Shown: positions 27,006 to 35,867, counted from the first letter of the stretch. The stretch: 46,976 bases of DNA from an uncultured Clostridium sp. (GCA_948441945.1 CAOJQV010000001.1:1-46976); one strand, 5' to 3'. The notes: a model not told the origin generated them from the letters alone. Numbers and translations: made by a program.

Positions 27006-28997
27006 ATGGAAAACGAAGAAAACATATTAGGAACAGAAAAAATCGGAAAATTAATCAAAAAATTCTCAATCCCTTGTATTATATCACTATTAGTAAATTC
27101 ACTATATAATATAGTTGATCAGATATTTATAGGATGGGGAGTAGGATATCTAGGAAATGGAGCGACAAATGTAGTATTTCCATTAACCATGATATGCTTA
27201 TCATTTGCATTAATGTTTGGTGATGGAACATCAGCTTATTTAAGTCTAAAATTAGGAGAGAAAAAGAAAGAAGATGCACAAAAAGGTGTAGCTAATGGAA
27301 TTATTATATCAATAATAATAGCAATTATTTTATGTGTTGTTACTATCAGCTTCTTACCACAATTATTAAATATATTTGGATGTACAGACAACCTAAGAGA
27401 ATATGCATTAAATTATGGTTATATAATAGCAATTGGATTACCTTTTATGATGATAGGAACTACATTAAATTCAATTATTAGAGCAGATGGAAGTCCTAAA
27501 TATTCAATGACATCAATGGTCACAGGTGCAATTTTAAATTTAATATTAGACCCTATATTTATATTTGTATTTAAAATGGGAGTACAAGGTGCAGCAATTG
27601 CAACTATTGCTAGTCAATTTATTACATTTATTTTAAATATATTATACATTAAAAAATTCAAATCAATAAAATTATCAAAACAAGACTTCAAATTCAAATT
27701 TAATATAGTAAAAAAATTATCAGCATTAGGAATTAGTAGCTTTATTACTCAAATGAGCTTTGTATTTGTAATGGCTTGTGAAAATAACCTACTTGGAAAA
27801 TATGGAGCAGAATCTAAATTTGGAGCAGAAATTCCAATAACAGTACTAGGAATAGTTATGAAAATTAGCCAAATATTAAATAGCATTATTATAGGACTTG
27901 CAGCAGGAACACAGCCAATATGGGGATATAACTATGGAGCAGGGAAATTTGACAGAGTAAAACAAACATTAAAAACTGTATTATCTGTAAGTGTAGTTAT
28001 TAGTACAATTGCATTTATATTATTCCAAACAATTCCAGATAAACTAATCTTGATATTTGGAAATGGAGATAGCAATTATATAGAATTTGCTTGCCTAGGA
28101 TTTAGAATATATTTAATGTTAGTTATATGTAATGGTATACAAATTCCATCAGGAATCTTCTTCCAAGCTATAGGAAAAAGTATAAAAAGTGCTATACTTT
28201 CTTTATCTAGACAAATTCTATTCTTAATACCATCACTTTTTGTATTAGGAAGAATGTTTGGAATTAATGGAGTTTTATTTGCAGGACCGGTTGCAGATAC
28301 TTTAGCTTTTATAATTGCAGTAATCTTATTAATATTTGAAGTTAAAAATTTGGGAAGAAAATCTAAAAATAGTCAAACATTAGTAGACGATACAAGTTCA
28401 GATAATAAATTAAAACAAAAAGTAATCATTACAATATCAAGAGAATATGGCTCTGGAGGTAGATATATAGGAAGATTAATTGCAGATAAACTTGGAATTA
28501 AATTTTATGATAAAGAATTTGTAGAAAAATTAGCAGAAGAAACAGGACTTTCTGAAGATTACATAGAAAATAATGAACAAAAAAGAGATACATTAGCATT
28601 ATTAAATAATGGATATTATTTTGGAATTAATAATAGTGATGAACTATTTTTAAAAGAATCTGAATTAATAAAAGAAGTTGCAAATAAAGAATCTTGTGTT
28701 ATTATTGGTAGATGTGCTGACTTCATTTTAAAAGATTATAATAATGTATTTAAAGTGTTTGTATATAGCAATATGGAAGATAAAATTAAAAGAGCAACTG
28801 AAATTTATAGAATAGATAAACAAAAGGTTCAAAAGGAAATTAAAAAGATTGATAAAGAAAGGGCTAATCATTATAAACATTATACAGAAAATGATTGGCA
28901 TAACTTTAGTAATTATGATATTTGCATTAATAGTGATACTTTAGGTGTAGAAAAATCAGCTGATTTGATTTGTGAGATAATAAATGAAAAATATTGA
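27006..28997 (+). CDS. MATE family transporter fused to a cytidylate-kinase-like domain
   Basis: 663 residues. Residues 1-450 form a twelve-helix MATE exporter of the MepA/DinF type (KKFSIPCIISLLVNSLYNIVDQIFIG, then DGSPKYSM and GTQPIWGYNYGAGKFDRVK). After a hydrophilic linker (451-470), residues 472-663 form a P-loop kinase of the cytidylate-kinase-like family with TISREYGSGGRYIG (475-488), FYDKEF and VIIGRCADFIL. No internal ATG with a ribosome binding site occurs at the junction, so this is a true fusion. MATE proteins use Na+ or H+ gradients to expel cationic compounds; the role of the tethered kinase is unknown and might be sensing or modifying a nucleotide substrate. Confidence 0.88.
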   Translation: MENEENILGTEKIGKLIKKFSIPCIISLLVNSLYNIVDQIFIGWGVGYLGNGATNVVFPLTMICLSFALMFGDGTSAYLSLKLGEKKKEDAQKGVANGIIISIIIAIILCVVTISFLPQLLNIFGCTDNLREYALNYGYIIAIGLPFMMIGTTLNSIIRADGSPKYSMTSMVTGAILNLILDPIFIFVFKMGVQGAAIATIASQFITFILNILYIKKFKSIKLSKQDFKFKFNIVKKLSALGISSFITQMSFVFVMACENNLLGKYGAESKFGAEIPITVLGIVMKISQILNSIIIGLAAGTQPIWGYNYGAGKFDRVKQTLKTVLSVSVVISTIAFILFQTIPDKLILIFGNGDSNYIEFACLGFRIYLMLVICNGIQIPSGIFFQAIGKSIKSAILSLSRQILFLIPSLFVLGRMFGINGVLFAGPVADTLAFIIAVILLIFEVKNLGRKSKNSQTLVDDTSSDNKLKQKVIITISREYGSGGRYIGRLIADKLGIKFYDKEFVEKLAEETGLSEDYIENNEQKRDTLALLNNGYYFGINNSDELFLKESELIKEVANKESCVIIGRCADFILKDYNNVFKVFVYSNMEDKIKRATEIYRIDKQKVQKEIKKIDKERANHYKHYTENDWHNFSNYDICINSDTLGVEKSADLICEIINEKY

Positions 28998-29022
28998 CTT
29001 TTATAGTACTTGCCTTTATAAT
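28994..29022 (+). promoter_or_regulatory. Strong promoter before the 216-residue membrane protein gene
   Basis: TTGACT at 28,994-28,999, a 17-base spacer and a perfect TATAAT at 29,017-29,022. It overlaps the stop codon of the fusion gene. Confidence 0.75.
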
Positions 29023-29096
29023 AAATATGTAAACAAAGTAGACTTTCTTGCATATTGATGTGAGAAAAAATTTCTAAATCAAAAGGAGGGGTTAGC

Positions 29097-29747
29097 ATGA
29101 AGAAATTATTAAACAACTTTAAAGAAATCTATAAAGACGGTATCCGGTGGTCGATATTAACACCAGATGATATCTTTCTGTATCACATTGCTTATGTGGC
29201 AACAGTGATTACTGAGCTTTGCATTTTGTGGATTTTAAGTTATCCTGGTGCAATAATATGCATGTACCTGATGATAATACATATGTTAAATATGTCTATC
29301 ATGGGTTATATGGCAGATTTGTGGTATGACAATAAAAAAGGAGACTCCTGTCAGAAGATATTTTTGATTATTGAAATTGTTTTAATAGTATTAGGAGGAA
29401 TGTTGGTAAATTCATTTTGTATAAGTATATTGTTGATTTATATTCCTGCAATTGTGCCTATGATATTGGAATTTTTTTATGGGTTAATCATATCTTTAAT
29501 AGACTTGTTTTTAAAGTATTGCTTCAATATTAATGATTTTGCAATTGAAAACAAGTATTATAGCAAGATTTGTGGTACAATTATACATTACATTTTAATA
29601 TTAACACCTGTAATATTGTCTGTAATGTATTTGCCGATTTCAGTTATTCCTAAAATACTGATATTAATTGCTTTTATCATTTGCATTCCGCTGATTGGCG
29701 AAAGCTCAGATTATGGAATGAGTTTAGCAGACTTTTTCAATATATAG
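29097..29747 (+). CDS. Integral membrane protein, function unknown, atypical base use
   Basis: 216 residues with about five to six hydrophobic segments (around 30-75, 85-120, 155-205) after a short charged N-terminus (MKKLLNNFKEIYKDGIRWS). No family recognised. The coding sequence uses TTG, CTG, GTG, CCG and CGG codons visibly more often than its very A-rich neighbours (for example ATCCGGTGGTCG near 29,140), which suggests recent acquisition. AAAGGAGGGG stands eight bases before the ATG. It forms a single-gene unit with its own promoter and a perfect terminator downstream. Confidence 0.75.
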   Translation: MKKLLNNFKEIYKDGIRWSILTPDDIFLYHIAYVATVITELCILWILSYPGAIICMYLMIIHMLNMSIMGYMADLWYDNKKGDSCQKIFLIIEIVLIVLGGMLVNSFCISILLIYIPAIVPMILEFFYGLIISLIDLFLKYCFNINDFAIENKYYSKICGTIIHYILILTPVILSVMYLPISVIPKILILIAFIICIPLIGESSDYGMSLADFFNI

Positions 29748-29774
29748 TAATGTAAAAACTGACCAGTTAGGATA

Positions 29775-29803
29775 TAGACAAAATTGATTTAGTAGTGTAA
29801 AAT
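29775..29803 (+). promoter_or_regulatory. Promoter of the acyl-CoA synthetase gene, abutting a hairpin
   Basis: TAGACA at 29,775-29,780, a 17-base spacer and TAAAAT at 29,798-29,803. The expected start (about 29,810) falls inside the 5' arm of the following hairpin, so the new transcript would begin with a truncated stem. Confidence 0.5.
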
Positions 29804-29837
29804 AAAATAGATGACTATATTATAGTCATCTATTTTT
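29804..29837 (+). terminator. Perfect inverted repeat, terminator of the 216-residue gene
   Basis: AAAATAGATGACTATA followed by its exact reverse complement, ending in TTTTTT. It ends the preceding unit and sits in the 5' leader of the acyl-CoA synthetase gene. Confidence 0.75.
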
Positions 29838-29868
29838 TATAGCATAAAAATGCTAATAGGAGGAAACT

Positions 29869-31596
29869 ATGAAAAAAGAAAGAGAAGCTAAAGAATTTAA
29901 AAACATAAAAGAGATAATATACAACTCAGCAAAAGAATATGCAGAAAGAATAGCTTTTATAAAAAAACATCAAGAAGGAAAAAAAGTAGAATATGAAAAT
30001 ATAACATATAAAACGTTTTTAGAACAAATTAATTCATTAGGTACTAAACTATATGAATTAGGATTAAAAAACAAAAGAATAGCTATTGTCGGACGCAATA
30101 GATATGAATGGGTTTTAGCACACATAACAAATATGTTGGGTGGAATGATATCAGTTCCATTAGATAAAGATTTACAAATTGAAGAATTAGAAAGTTCATT
30201 TGCTAGAAGCAAAGCAGAAGTGGTAGTATTTGATGAAAAATATATAGATAAAATAGAGGAAATAAAAGCAAGAGGAAATACAAACTTACAAGAATATATT
30301 TGTATGTCTAAACTAGAAGGATATAAAAATATCTATGACTTATTAGAAGAAGGAAAAGAATTATTAGAAAATGGTAACAAAGAATATATTGAAGCAGAAA
30401 TTGATAGTTATAAAATGTCAATATTATTATTTACATCAGGAACAACATCAAAATCAAAAGCAGTAATGTTATCACAAAACAATATTGCATCAAATGTATA
30501 TGCAATGCAAAGGGTAGAAGGGATATATGAAACTGACTCTAATTTAGCTTTTTTACCAATGCATCATATATTTGGCTCAACATGTATTATAATGATGCTG
30601 GCATGTGGTGTTAGAACAGCATTTCCAGATGGATTAAGATATGTAGCACAAAACTTAAAAGAATATGAAATTTCAGTATTTGTTGGAGTTCCACTTTTAG
30701 TAGAAGCTATTTACAACAAAATTCAAAAAGAAATAGATAAACAAGGAAAAACCAAATTAATAAAAACAGCCATAAAAATAAGTAACTTTTTACTAAAATT
30801 ACATATTGATATAAGAAGAAAATTATTTAGTAAAGTCATAGAACAACTTGGAGGAAAATTAAGATTTGTAATCTCTGGAGGAGCAGCATTAGACCCTGTT
30901 ATAGAAAAAGGATTTATAGACTTAGGAATTGAAATGGTTCAAGGGTATGGATTAACAGAAACATCTCCAGTAATAGCATCAGAAAATAGTATTGTTACAA
31001 AAATTGGTTCAATAGGTGTACCTATGGGGAATGTAACAGTAGAATTTGTAAACAAAGATGAAAATGGAATTGGAGAACTACGTGTAAAAGGACCAAATGT
31101 AATGTTAGGATATTATGAAAATGAAGAAGAAACAAATAATGTTCTAAAAGATGGATGGTTCTACACAGGAGACTTAGGCTATCAAGATAAACAAGGTTTT
31201 ATATATTTAACAGGAAGACAAAAAAATATGATAGTATTAAAAAATGGTAAAAAAGTATTTCCAGAAGAAATAGAAACTTTAGTAAACAGAATAGATTTAG
31301 TAGAAGAATGTATGGTATTTGGATTACCTGATGAAAACGATAAAAACGACCTAAAATTATCTGTTAAAGTAGTATATAATAAAGATGAAGTAAAAGAAAA
31401 ACATGGAGATATTTCGCAAGAAGAAATTAGGAAGATTATATGGAATAGAATAAAAAATGAAGTTAATACAACAGTTCCAAGATATAAACATATTATGAAT
31501 ATGATTTTAACAGACAAGGAATTAATTAAAACAACAACTAAAAAGGTTAAAAGAAATGAAGAATTAAAAGAGATAATGTCCCAGCACAAGGCATAA
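29869..31596 (+). CDS. Long-chain acyl-CoA synthetase (AMP-forming)
   Basis: 575 residues of the ANL superfamily. The P-loop-like A3 motif LLFTSGTTSKSKAV is at 186-199, the A5 motif QGYGLTETSP at 358-367, A7 with Asp435 in YTGDLG, and TGR with Arg450 before the hinge. It activates a fatty acid to acyl-AMP and then acyl-CoA, probably for membrane lipid synthesis or fatty-acid uptake. The C-terminal lysine expected in A10 lies in the KTTTKKVKR region. AGGAGG precedes the ATG. The last five residues (SQHKA) and the stop are inside a repeat element (31,576-31,661), so the native C-terminus may have been slightly altered. Confidence 0.9.
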   Translation: MKKEREAKEFKNIKEIIYNSAKEYAERIAFIKKHQEGKKVEYENITYKTFLEQINSLGTKLYELGLKNKRIAIVGRNRYEWVLAHITNMLGGMISVPLDKDLQIEELESSFARSKAEVVVFDEKYIDKIEEIKARGNTNLQEYICMSKLEGYKNIYDLLEEGKELLENGNKEYIEAEIDSYKMSILLFTSGTTSKSKAVMLSQNNIASNVYAMQRVEGIYETDSNLAFLPMHHIFGSTCIIMMLACGVRTAFPDGLRYVAQNLKEYEISVFVGVPLLVEAIYNKIQKEIDKQGKTKLIKTAIKISNFLLKLHIDIRRKLFSKVIEQLGGKLRFVISGGAALDPVIEKGFIDLGIEMVQGYGLTETSPVIASENSIVTKIGSIGVPMGNVTVEFVNKDENGIGELRVKGPNVMLGYYENEEETNNVLKDGWFYTGDLGYQDKQGFIYLTGRQKNMIVLKNGKKVFPEEIETLVNRIDLVEECMVFGLPDENDKNDLKLSVKVVYNKDEVKEKHGDISQEEIRKIIWNRIKNEVNTTVPRYKHIMNMILTDKELIKTTTKKVKRNEELKEIMSQHKA

Positions 31597-31661
31597 GATA
31601 TCTGTAACTCACTATCGTTCGAACAGCTATCTTAATTAGGGACATTTGTCCCAAAAGGGAC
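31576..31661. repeat. Compact palindromic element between two genes
   Basis: TAAGATATCTGT (31,594-31,605) and ACAGCTATCTTA (31,623-31,634) form an 11/12 inverted repeat around a 17-base loop; it is followed by GGGACATTTGTCCC (31,639-31,652). Further half-sites TGTCCC (31,577-31,582) and GGGAC (31,657-31,661) frame the whole. It supplies the end of the upstream gene and the leader of the next one. The regular layout suggests a small dispersed repeat or a dual hairpin regulator. Confidence 0.5.
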
Positions 31662-31669
31662 GTTTACCT

Positions 31670-32206
31670 ATGGAACATTTTAAAGAGGGATTTAATTTTC
31701 CTCTTTGGTTCATTACAAAAGAATATGGAGAAATTCCTAAATTAGATAATGCATCAATAGAAGAAGCTAATAAAAAAGAAAAAGAAAGAGAATTAGCTTA
31801 CAAAGCTAAATGGGCTGAAGAACATAAAAATAATTCTAATATAGAAACGTCATCTAAAGAAATGTTAAATAATTCTTTAGATGAAACAATAGAATTATCA
31901 AGACAGATGGCGGAAGAAAAATCAACAAGACAAAATAATATTATAAAAAAATATTATCCAGAAGAGTATAAGAGAGTAAGTGAAGCTATTAATGAGTATT
32001 ACAATAACCTTTTAATAATTGATTTAAAAAATTCTCCATTGTTTGAAAGTGAAAAAGAATTATATGATTTAGCATTAAATATTTTAGAAAATGAAAATTT
32101 ATCAAACGAAGATGAAACTTTATTAAAAGATTTTATACAGGGACAAATGTATAATATAAAAAAAGATAGTATTTTGAAATCTAGAGCAGACAAAATATTA
32201 GAGTAA
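31670..32206 (+). CDS. Hypothetical protein, 178 residues, coiled-coil rich
   Basis: Soluble and highly charged. The central part (about 20-75) is rich in Glu, Lys and Ala and probably helical; no signal peptide or membrane segment. The opening MEHFKEGFNFPLWFITKEYGEIP is hydrophobic and better conserved-looking than the rest. No family recognised. A longer frame opens at TTG 31,646 inside the palindromic element; ATG 31,670 is preferred, with AAAAGGGA at 31,653-31,660 as the only, modest, ribosome binding site. A terminator follows. Confidence 0.6.
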   Translation: MEHFKEGFNFPLWFITKEYGEIPKLDNASIEEANKKEKERELAYKAKWAEEHKNNSNIETSSKEMLNNSLDETIELSRQMAEEKSTRQNNIIKKYYPEEYKRVSEAINEYYNNLLIIDLKNSPLFESEKELYDLALNILENENLSNEDETLLKDFIQGQMYNIKKDSILKSRADKILE

Positions 32207-32216
32207 ATTTTATTTT

Positions 32217-32266
32217 AAAGGATAGAAAAATTTGTTTTATTAAAATTTTAGCTATCCTTTATTTTT
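32217..32266 (+). terminator. Rho-independent terminator
   Basis: AAAGGATAG (32,217-32,225) pairs with CTATCCTTT (32,252-32,260), with an inner AAAATTT/AAATTTT extension, followed by ATTTTTT. Confidence 0.7.
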
Positions 32267-32322
32267 TACAAAAGTTAGAAATTCATCATATACTAGATAA
32301 TACTTATGAAAGGAAAAATTAT

Positions 32323-32865
32323 ATGAAAAATTTAATAAATAAACATAAAAATATTATAATAGTTTGTATTTTATTTATTATTATCACATTAATAACAACA
32401 GTAATATTTATAGAAAAGAAGAAAGAAAATAATGCTAATAATAATGAAGAATTGATTTTTAAAGCAATTGGATATATAGTAAAAGAGAAAAAAGAAAATG
32501 GATATGGTAATAATGAAGAAGATTATCAAGTTTTTATAGATTATCATCTTTTAGGCATAGATGAAAAAGATAATGAAAAATATGTTTATATGTGGGTCTT
32601 AGTAGAAACATGTTATGTAAAAGATAAAGAGTTAAGAATATCTGAAAGAAGTTCAATGCTACCATATAAATTTACATTAAAAAATAATATTATTATAAAT
32701 AGTGAAATTCCTAAAGATGGAGGAATGTATGAAGCATCTACAAGAAAAATATTTCCAAAGAAAATTGCAAAAAAAATATTATCTTATAAAGCATCATATA
32801 AAAAAGAGAGAGTTAAAGTAGAAGAAGAAATTAAAAAGCATTATTCATATTTACAAGCAAACTAA
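32323..32865 (+). CDS. Membrane-anchored hypothetical protein
   Basis: 180 residues. Residues 10-30 are one strong hydrophobic segment after a Lys-rich start, so it is anchored with the rest outside (or a non-cleaved signal). The outer domain (about 45-165) is mixed alpha/beta with a WVLVETCYVKDKELRISERSSMLPYKFTL core. No family recognised. AAAGG lies nine bases upstream of the ATG. It is a single-gene unit between terminators at 32,217 and 32,873. Confidence 0.7.
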   Translation: MKNLINKHKNIIIVCILFIIITLITTVIFIEKKKENNANNNEELIFKAIGYIVKEKKENGYGNNEEDYQVFIDYHLLGIDEKDNEKYVYMWVLVETCYVKDKELRISERSSMLPYKFTLKNNIIINSEIPKDGGMYEASTRKIFPKKIAKKILSYKASYKKERVKVEEEIKKHYSYLQAN

Positions 32866-32872
32866 TAAATAT

Positions 32873-32913
32873 TTAAAGAGGGATTTTTTGTCCTAGTCCT
32901 GTAATCCCTCTTA
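32873..32913. terminator. Bidirectional terminator between convergent genes
   Basis: TTAAAGAGGGATT (32,873-32,885) and AATCCCTCTTAA (32,903-32,914) form a stem; T-rich ends lie on both strands. Confidence 0.65.
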
Positions 32914-32918
32914 ATATA

Positions 32919-33497
32919 TTAAAGTAATATAGGTTGAATCTGCTCACCATCAAGAGCGGATTCAATTGTTTTTATGATGTACTCTGAATCAAACACAATA
33001 GAACGTGGCTTTGTAATAGGATTATCTTGCCTAAAAGGAACAAAATAATAATTATTTCTATTAAGTAAATGACCTATACTTATTGCGTTTCCACTTAAAC
33101 CATTATTAGTAGAAGGTGCAATTACAACTGGTAAATTGTTTCTTAAATGAGATTTAACAGCCATAGTAGCGGGTGTATCAATAATATCATAAGCAAGTTT
33201 TGACATTGTATTTCCAGAACAAGGAGCAACTACCATTACATCAGTTAATCTCTTTGGACCAATAGGTTCAGCATCTTGTATAGTATGAATAATCTCTTTA
33301 CCAGTAATCTCTTGAATTTCATTTATAAAATCTTCGGCTTTTCCAAATTTAGTATCTAAGTTATAACTGTTATAAGACATAATAGGAATTACCTCAGAAC
33401 CCATTTTTATTAATTCTTTCATTTTAGGAATTGTTTTACTAAAAGTACAAAAAGAGCCAGTTAAAACAAATCCTATTTTTTTATCTTTTAAATCCAA
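32919..33497 (-). CDS. spoVFB: Dipicolinate synthase subunit B
   Basis: 192 residues of the flavoprotein (UbiX/Dfp-like) fold. KIGFVLTGSFCTFSKTIPKMKEL at the start, the VMVVAPCSGNTMSKLAYDIIDTPATMAVKSHLR centre and VIAPSTNNGLS are those of DpaB/SpoVFB. With subunit A it makes the dipicolinic acid that fills the spore core, so the host is expected to sporulate. No dpaA gene is next to it, unlike the usual dpaA-dpaB pair. TTG start at 33,497 with AAAGGAGGT eleven bases upstream. Read on -, CATATAATA near 33,530 resembles a sporulation-sigma -10, but no good -35 was found. Confidence 0.88.
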   Translation of the reverse strand: MDLKDKKIGFVLTGSFCTFSKTIPKMKELIKMGSEVIPIMSYNSYNLDTKFGKAEDFINEIQEITGKEIIHTIQDAEPIGPKRLTDVMVVAPCSGNTMSKLAYDIIDTPATMAVKSHLRNNLPVVIAPSTNNGLSGNAISIGHLLNRNNYYFVPFRQDNPITKPRSIVFDSEYIIKTIESALDGEQIQPILL

Positions 33498-33570
33498 ATC
33501 TTACAATACCTCCTTTCATTCGACATATTATATTATATGTATAAGAATTTTAAAATTTCATAAAATATGG

Positions 33571-33599
33571 TAGCTATTTTTATTTTATTATGATAAAAT
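33571..33599 (+). promoter_or_regulatory. Extended -10 promoter of the pepF-like gene
   Basis: TGATAAAAT (33,591-33,599) is an extended -10; the -35 at 17 bases (TAGCTA, 33,571-33,576) is poor. Transcript start would be near 33,606, close to the ribosome binding site AAGGAGGG. Confidence 0.4.
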
Positions 33600-33624
33600 C
33601 CAATAGTAAATTAAGGAGGGAAAA

Positions 33625-35398
33625 ATGCAAGAAAAATATAATTGGAATTTTAAAGACATCTTTGAAAACGAAGAAAAATTTAACGAAGACAAAAATGAAA
33701 TAAAAGAATTAATAGAAAAAATAAAAAGTTATCAAGGAAAACTATGTGATAATTCTGACAACTTATACCAATGTTATTCAATATATGAAAGAACTTTAGA
33801 GATATTTGAAAAAGTATATGCTTATGGAATGCTTAAATATCATTTAGACATGTCAAATCAAGAAGGAATTAGGATATACAAAGAAGTAGAAGCAATTCGG
33901 AACAGAATTTAGTGTCTCAACATCTTTTATTACACCAGAAATTACTTATGCAGAAGAAGAAAAAGTAGAAACATATTTAAAAGAAGATAATAGACTACAA
34001 AAATATAGTAGAGATATCAAAGATATTTTAGAAAAGAAAAGATATGTATTAAGCAAAGAAGAAGAAAATTTACTTGCTAATTATTCAGAAGTATTTTCAG
34101 CACCAGAAAATACCTTTGATATATTAACAAATGCAGAGTTTAAATTTGGAAATTTGATTAATGAAAATGGGGAAGTGGTTGAACTAACCGACAGTACGTA
34201 TACTATATATTTAAAAAGTCAAGATATAAATGTAAGAAAACAAGCTTTTAATTTAATGTATAAAAAATATAGTGAATTTATTAACACAATCACAGAAATG
34301 TATATAGCAAATGTTAAAGCAAAGTCAACAACAGCTAAATTAAGAAAATATAAATCAAGCCTTGAAAAAGCAGTTATACATGATGATGCAAGTATAAAAG
34401 TTTATAATAGTTTAATAGAATCTGTAAACGAAAATATATCAGTTAATCATGAATTCTTGGAACTAAAAAAGAAAATTTTAAATTTACCTGAAATGCATTT
34501 ATATGATTTATATGTAAATCCATTTGAACAAGAAAAAGATGAAATAACTTTTGAAGAAGCAAAACAGGAAGTTTTAAATGCTTTAAAAATACTTGGAAAT
34601 CAATACATAAATAAATTAACAGAAGCTTTTGAAAATAGATGGATTGATGTATATGCTAAACCAAACAAAAGAGGTGGAGCATATAGTATGGGAGTATATA
34701 ATGTTCATCCTTATGTATTATTAAATTTTGTTAATAGTAAACGTGATGTTAGCACAATAGCACATGAACTAGGACATAGTATGCATTCATATTATTCAAA
34801 TAAAGAACAAAATATAATAGATGCAAATTATACTATTATGGTAGCAGAAGTAGCTTCAACAGTAAATGAAATTTTATTAAGTGATTATCAAATTAAAAAT
34901 GAAAAAGATGATAAGAAAAAAGCTGAATTATTGTATGAACTACTAGAAATGATACGTGCTACTTTCTTCAGACAGGCAATGTTTGCTGAATTTGAAAAAA
35001 TAGTACATGAAAAAGTTGAAAAAGGGGAGAGTCTTTCATCAGAAGATTTTAATAAACTTTATTATGAATTAAATAAGAAATATTTTGGTAAAGAAGTTAT
35101 TATAGATAATCAAATACAATATGAATGGGCAAGAATTCCTCATTTTTATAGTGATTTTTATGTTTACAAATATGCAACTGGAATATCAGCTGCAATAGCA
35201 ATTGCTACAAAAATTTTAAATAATGAACCTGGATTTGTAGAAAGATATATTGAAATGTTAAAACAAGGTTGTAGTAAAAAATCAATAGACTTATTAAAAA
35301 TGGTTGATGTAGATTTAGAAAGTAAGTATACTTATGATATTACAATAAACTTTTACAAAAATAAGATAAATGAATTAAAGAAAATAATAGAAAAATAA
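33625..35398 (+). pseudogene. pepF: Oligoendopeptidase F (M3B), split by a one-base frameshift
   Basis: The first frame (33,625-33,912) gives the normal N-terminus (YNWNFKDIFENEEKF) and ends at TAG after ...VEAIRNRI. Dropping one base at about 33,898 (the C in AATTCGG) restores ...VEAIGTEFSVSTSFITPE and runs to 35,398, giving about 590 residues, the family's usual size. The zinc site HELGH is at 34,763-34,777, with a downstream glutamate in VAEVASTVNE. No ribosome binding site exists for a separate second gene. PepF is a cytosolic zinc peptidase that degrades short peptides. The break is either a real inactivating change or an assembly error; everything downstream is intact. Confidence 0.88.
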
Positions 35399-35400
35399 AA

Positions 35401-35473
35401 AAACGAACATTTTTTCTAAAAAAGTATTGACAAAGAAAAAATGTTCGTTTATAATTATCTCAGTAAACGAACA
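35401..35473 (+). promoter_or_regulatory. Consensus promoter overlaid by CGAACA/TGTTCG inverted repeats
   Basis: TTGACA (35,427-35,432), a 17-base spacer and TATAAT (35,450-35,455), a perfect sigma-A promoter. AAACGAACATTTTTTCT (35,401-35,417) is exactly repeated in reverse at 35,434-35,450, and TGTTCGTTTA (35,441-35,450) again in reverse at 35,464-35,473. So three CGAACA-type half-sites surround and enter the promoter. Gram-positive LexA operators are built from CGAAC/GTTCG half-sites, so SOS control is the natural guess, but the half-site spacing here is not the usual four bases. Confidence 0.65.
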
Positions 35474-35492
35474 AATATACGGAGGTAATTAT

Positions 35493-35789
35493 ATGAAAAT
35501 AGTAAATAAAACAAAATTTATAAGAACATTAGGAATATTAATAATACTAATAATTTTATTAATAATATTTTCTAAAAATGCTTACTCAAAAAATATAATT
35601 GAATATAAGGAAGATTATATATATGCAGGAGATACTTTATGGAGTATTGCTAAAAGTGAAATTAAAAATAATCCTTATTTTAGAAACAAAGACATTAGGG
35701 AAGTTGTAGATATAATTAAAAATGCAAATGATTTGAATAATTCACATTTGACAGAAGGTAAAAAGATAAAAATACCAATTTATAAATGA
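35493..35789 (+). CDS. Small membrane-anchored LysM protein (YneA-like layout)
   Basis: 98 residues: a basic start, one transmembrane segment (about 11-29), then a LysM domain (about 48-98: YAGDTLWSIAK ... NDLNNSHLTEGKKIKIP). LysM binds peptidoglycan. The same layout, one N-terminal helix plus LysM, is that of YneA-type SOS division inhibitors, and the promoter carries CGAAC/GTTCG repeats, which together make a damage-induced division regulator a reasonable inference; no lexA gene is adjacent. ATG 35,493 follows CGGAGG by seven bases; a frame opening at 35,427 lies inside the promoter and is rejected. Confidence 0.78.
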   Translation: MKIVNKTKFIRTLGILIILIILLIIFSKNAYSKNIIEYKEDYIYAGDTLWSIAKSEIKNNPYFRNKDIREVVDIIKNANDLNNSHLTEGKKIKIPIYK

Positions 35790-35867
35790 TTTTGTATTGA
35801 ATTTTACATAAATTAATTGTATAATATATCAAACTAAATAAAGTCTTTTAGAAAAGGAGGATTGATT

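Noticed and set aside
34154..35398. Independent second peptidase gene starting at TTG 34,154
   Set aside because: No ribosome binding site, and the frame continues upstream without a stop to the frameshift point at about 33,898.
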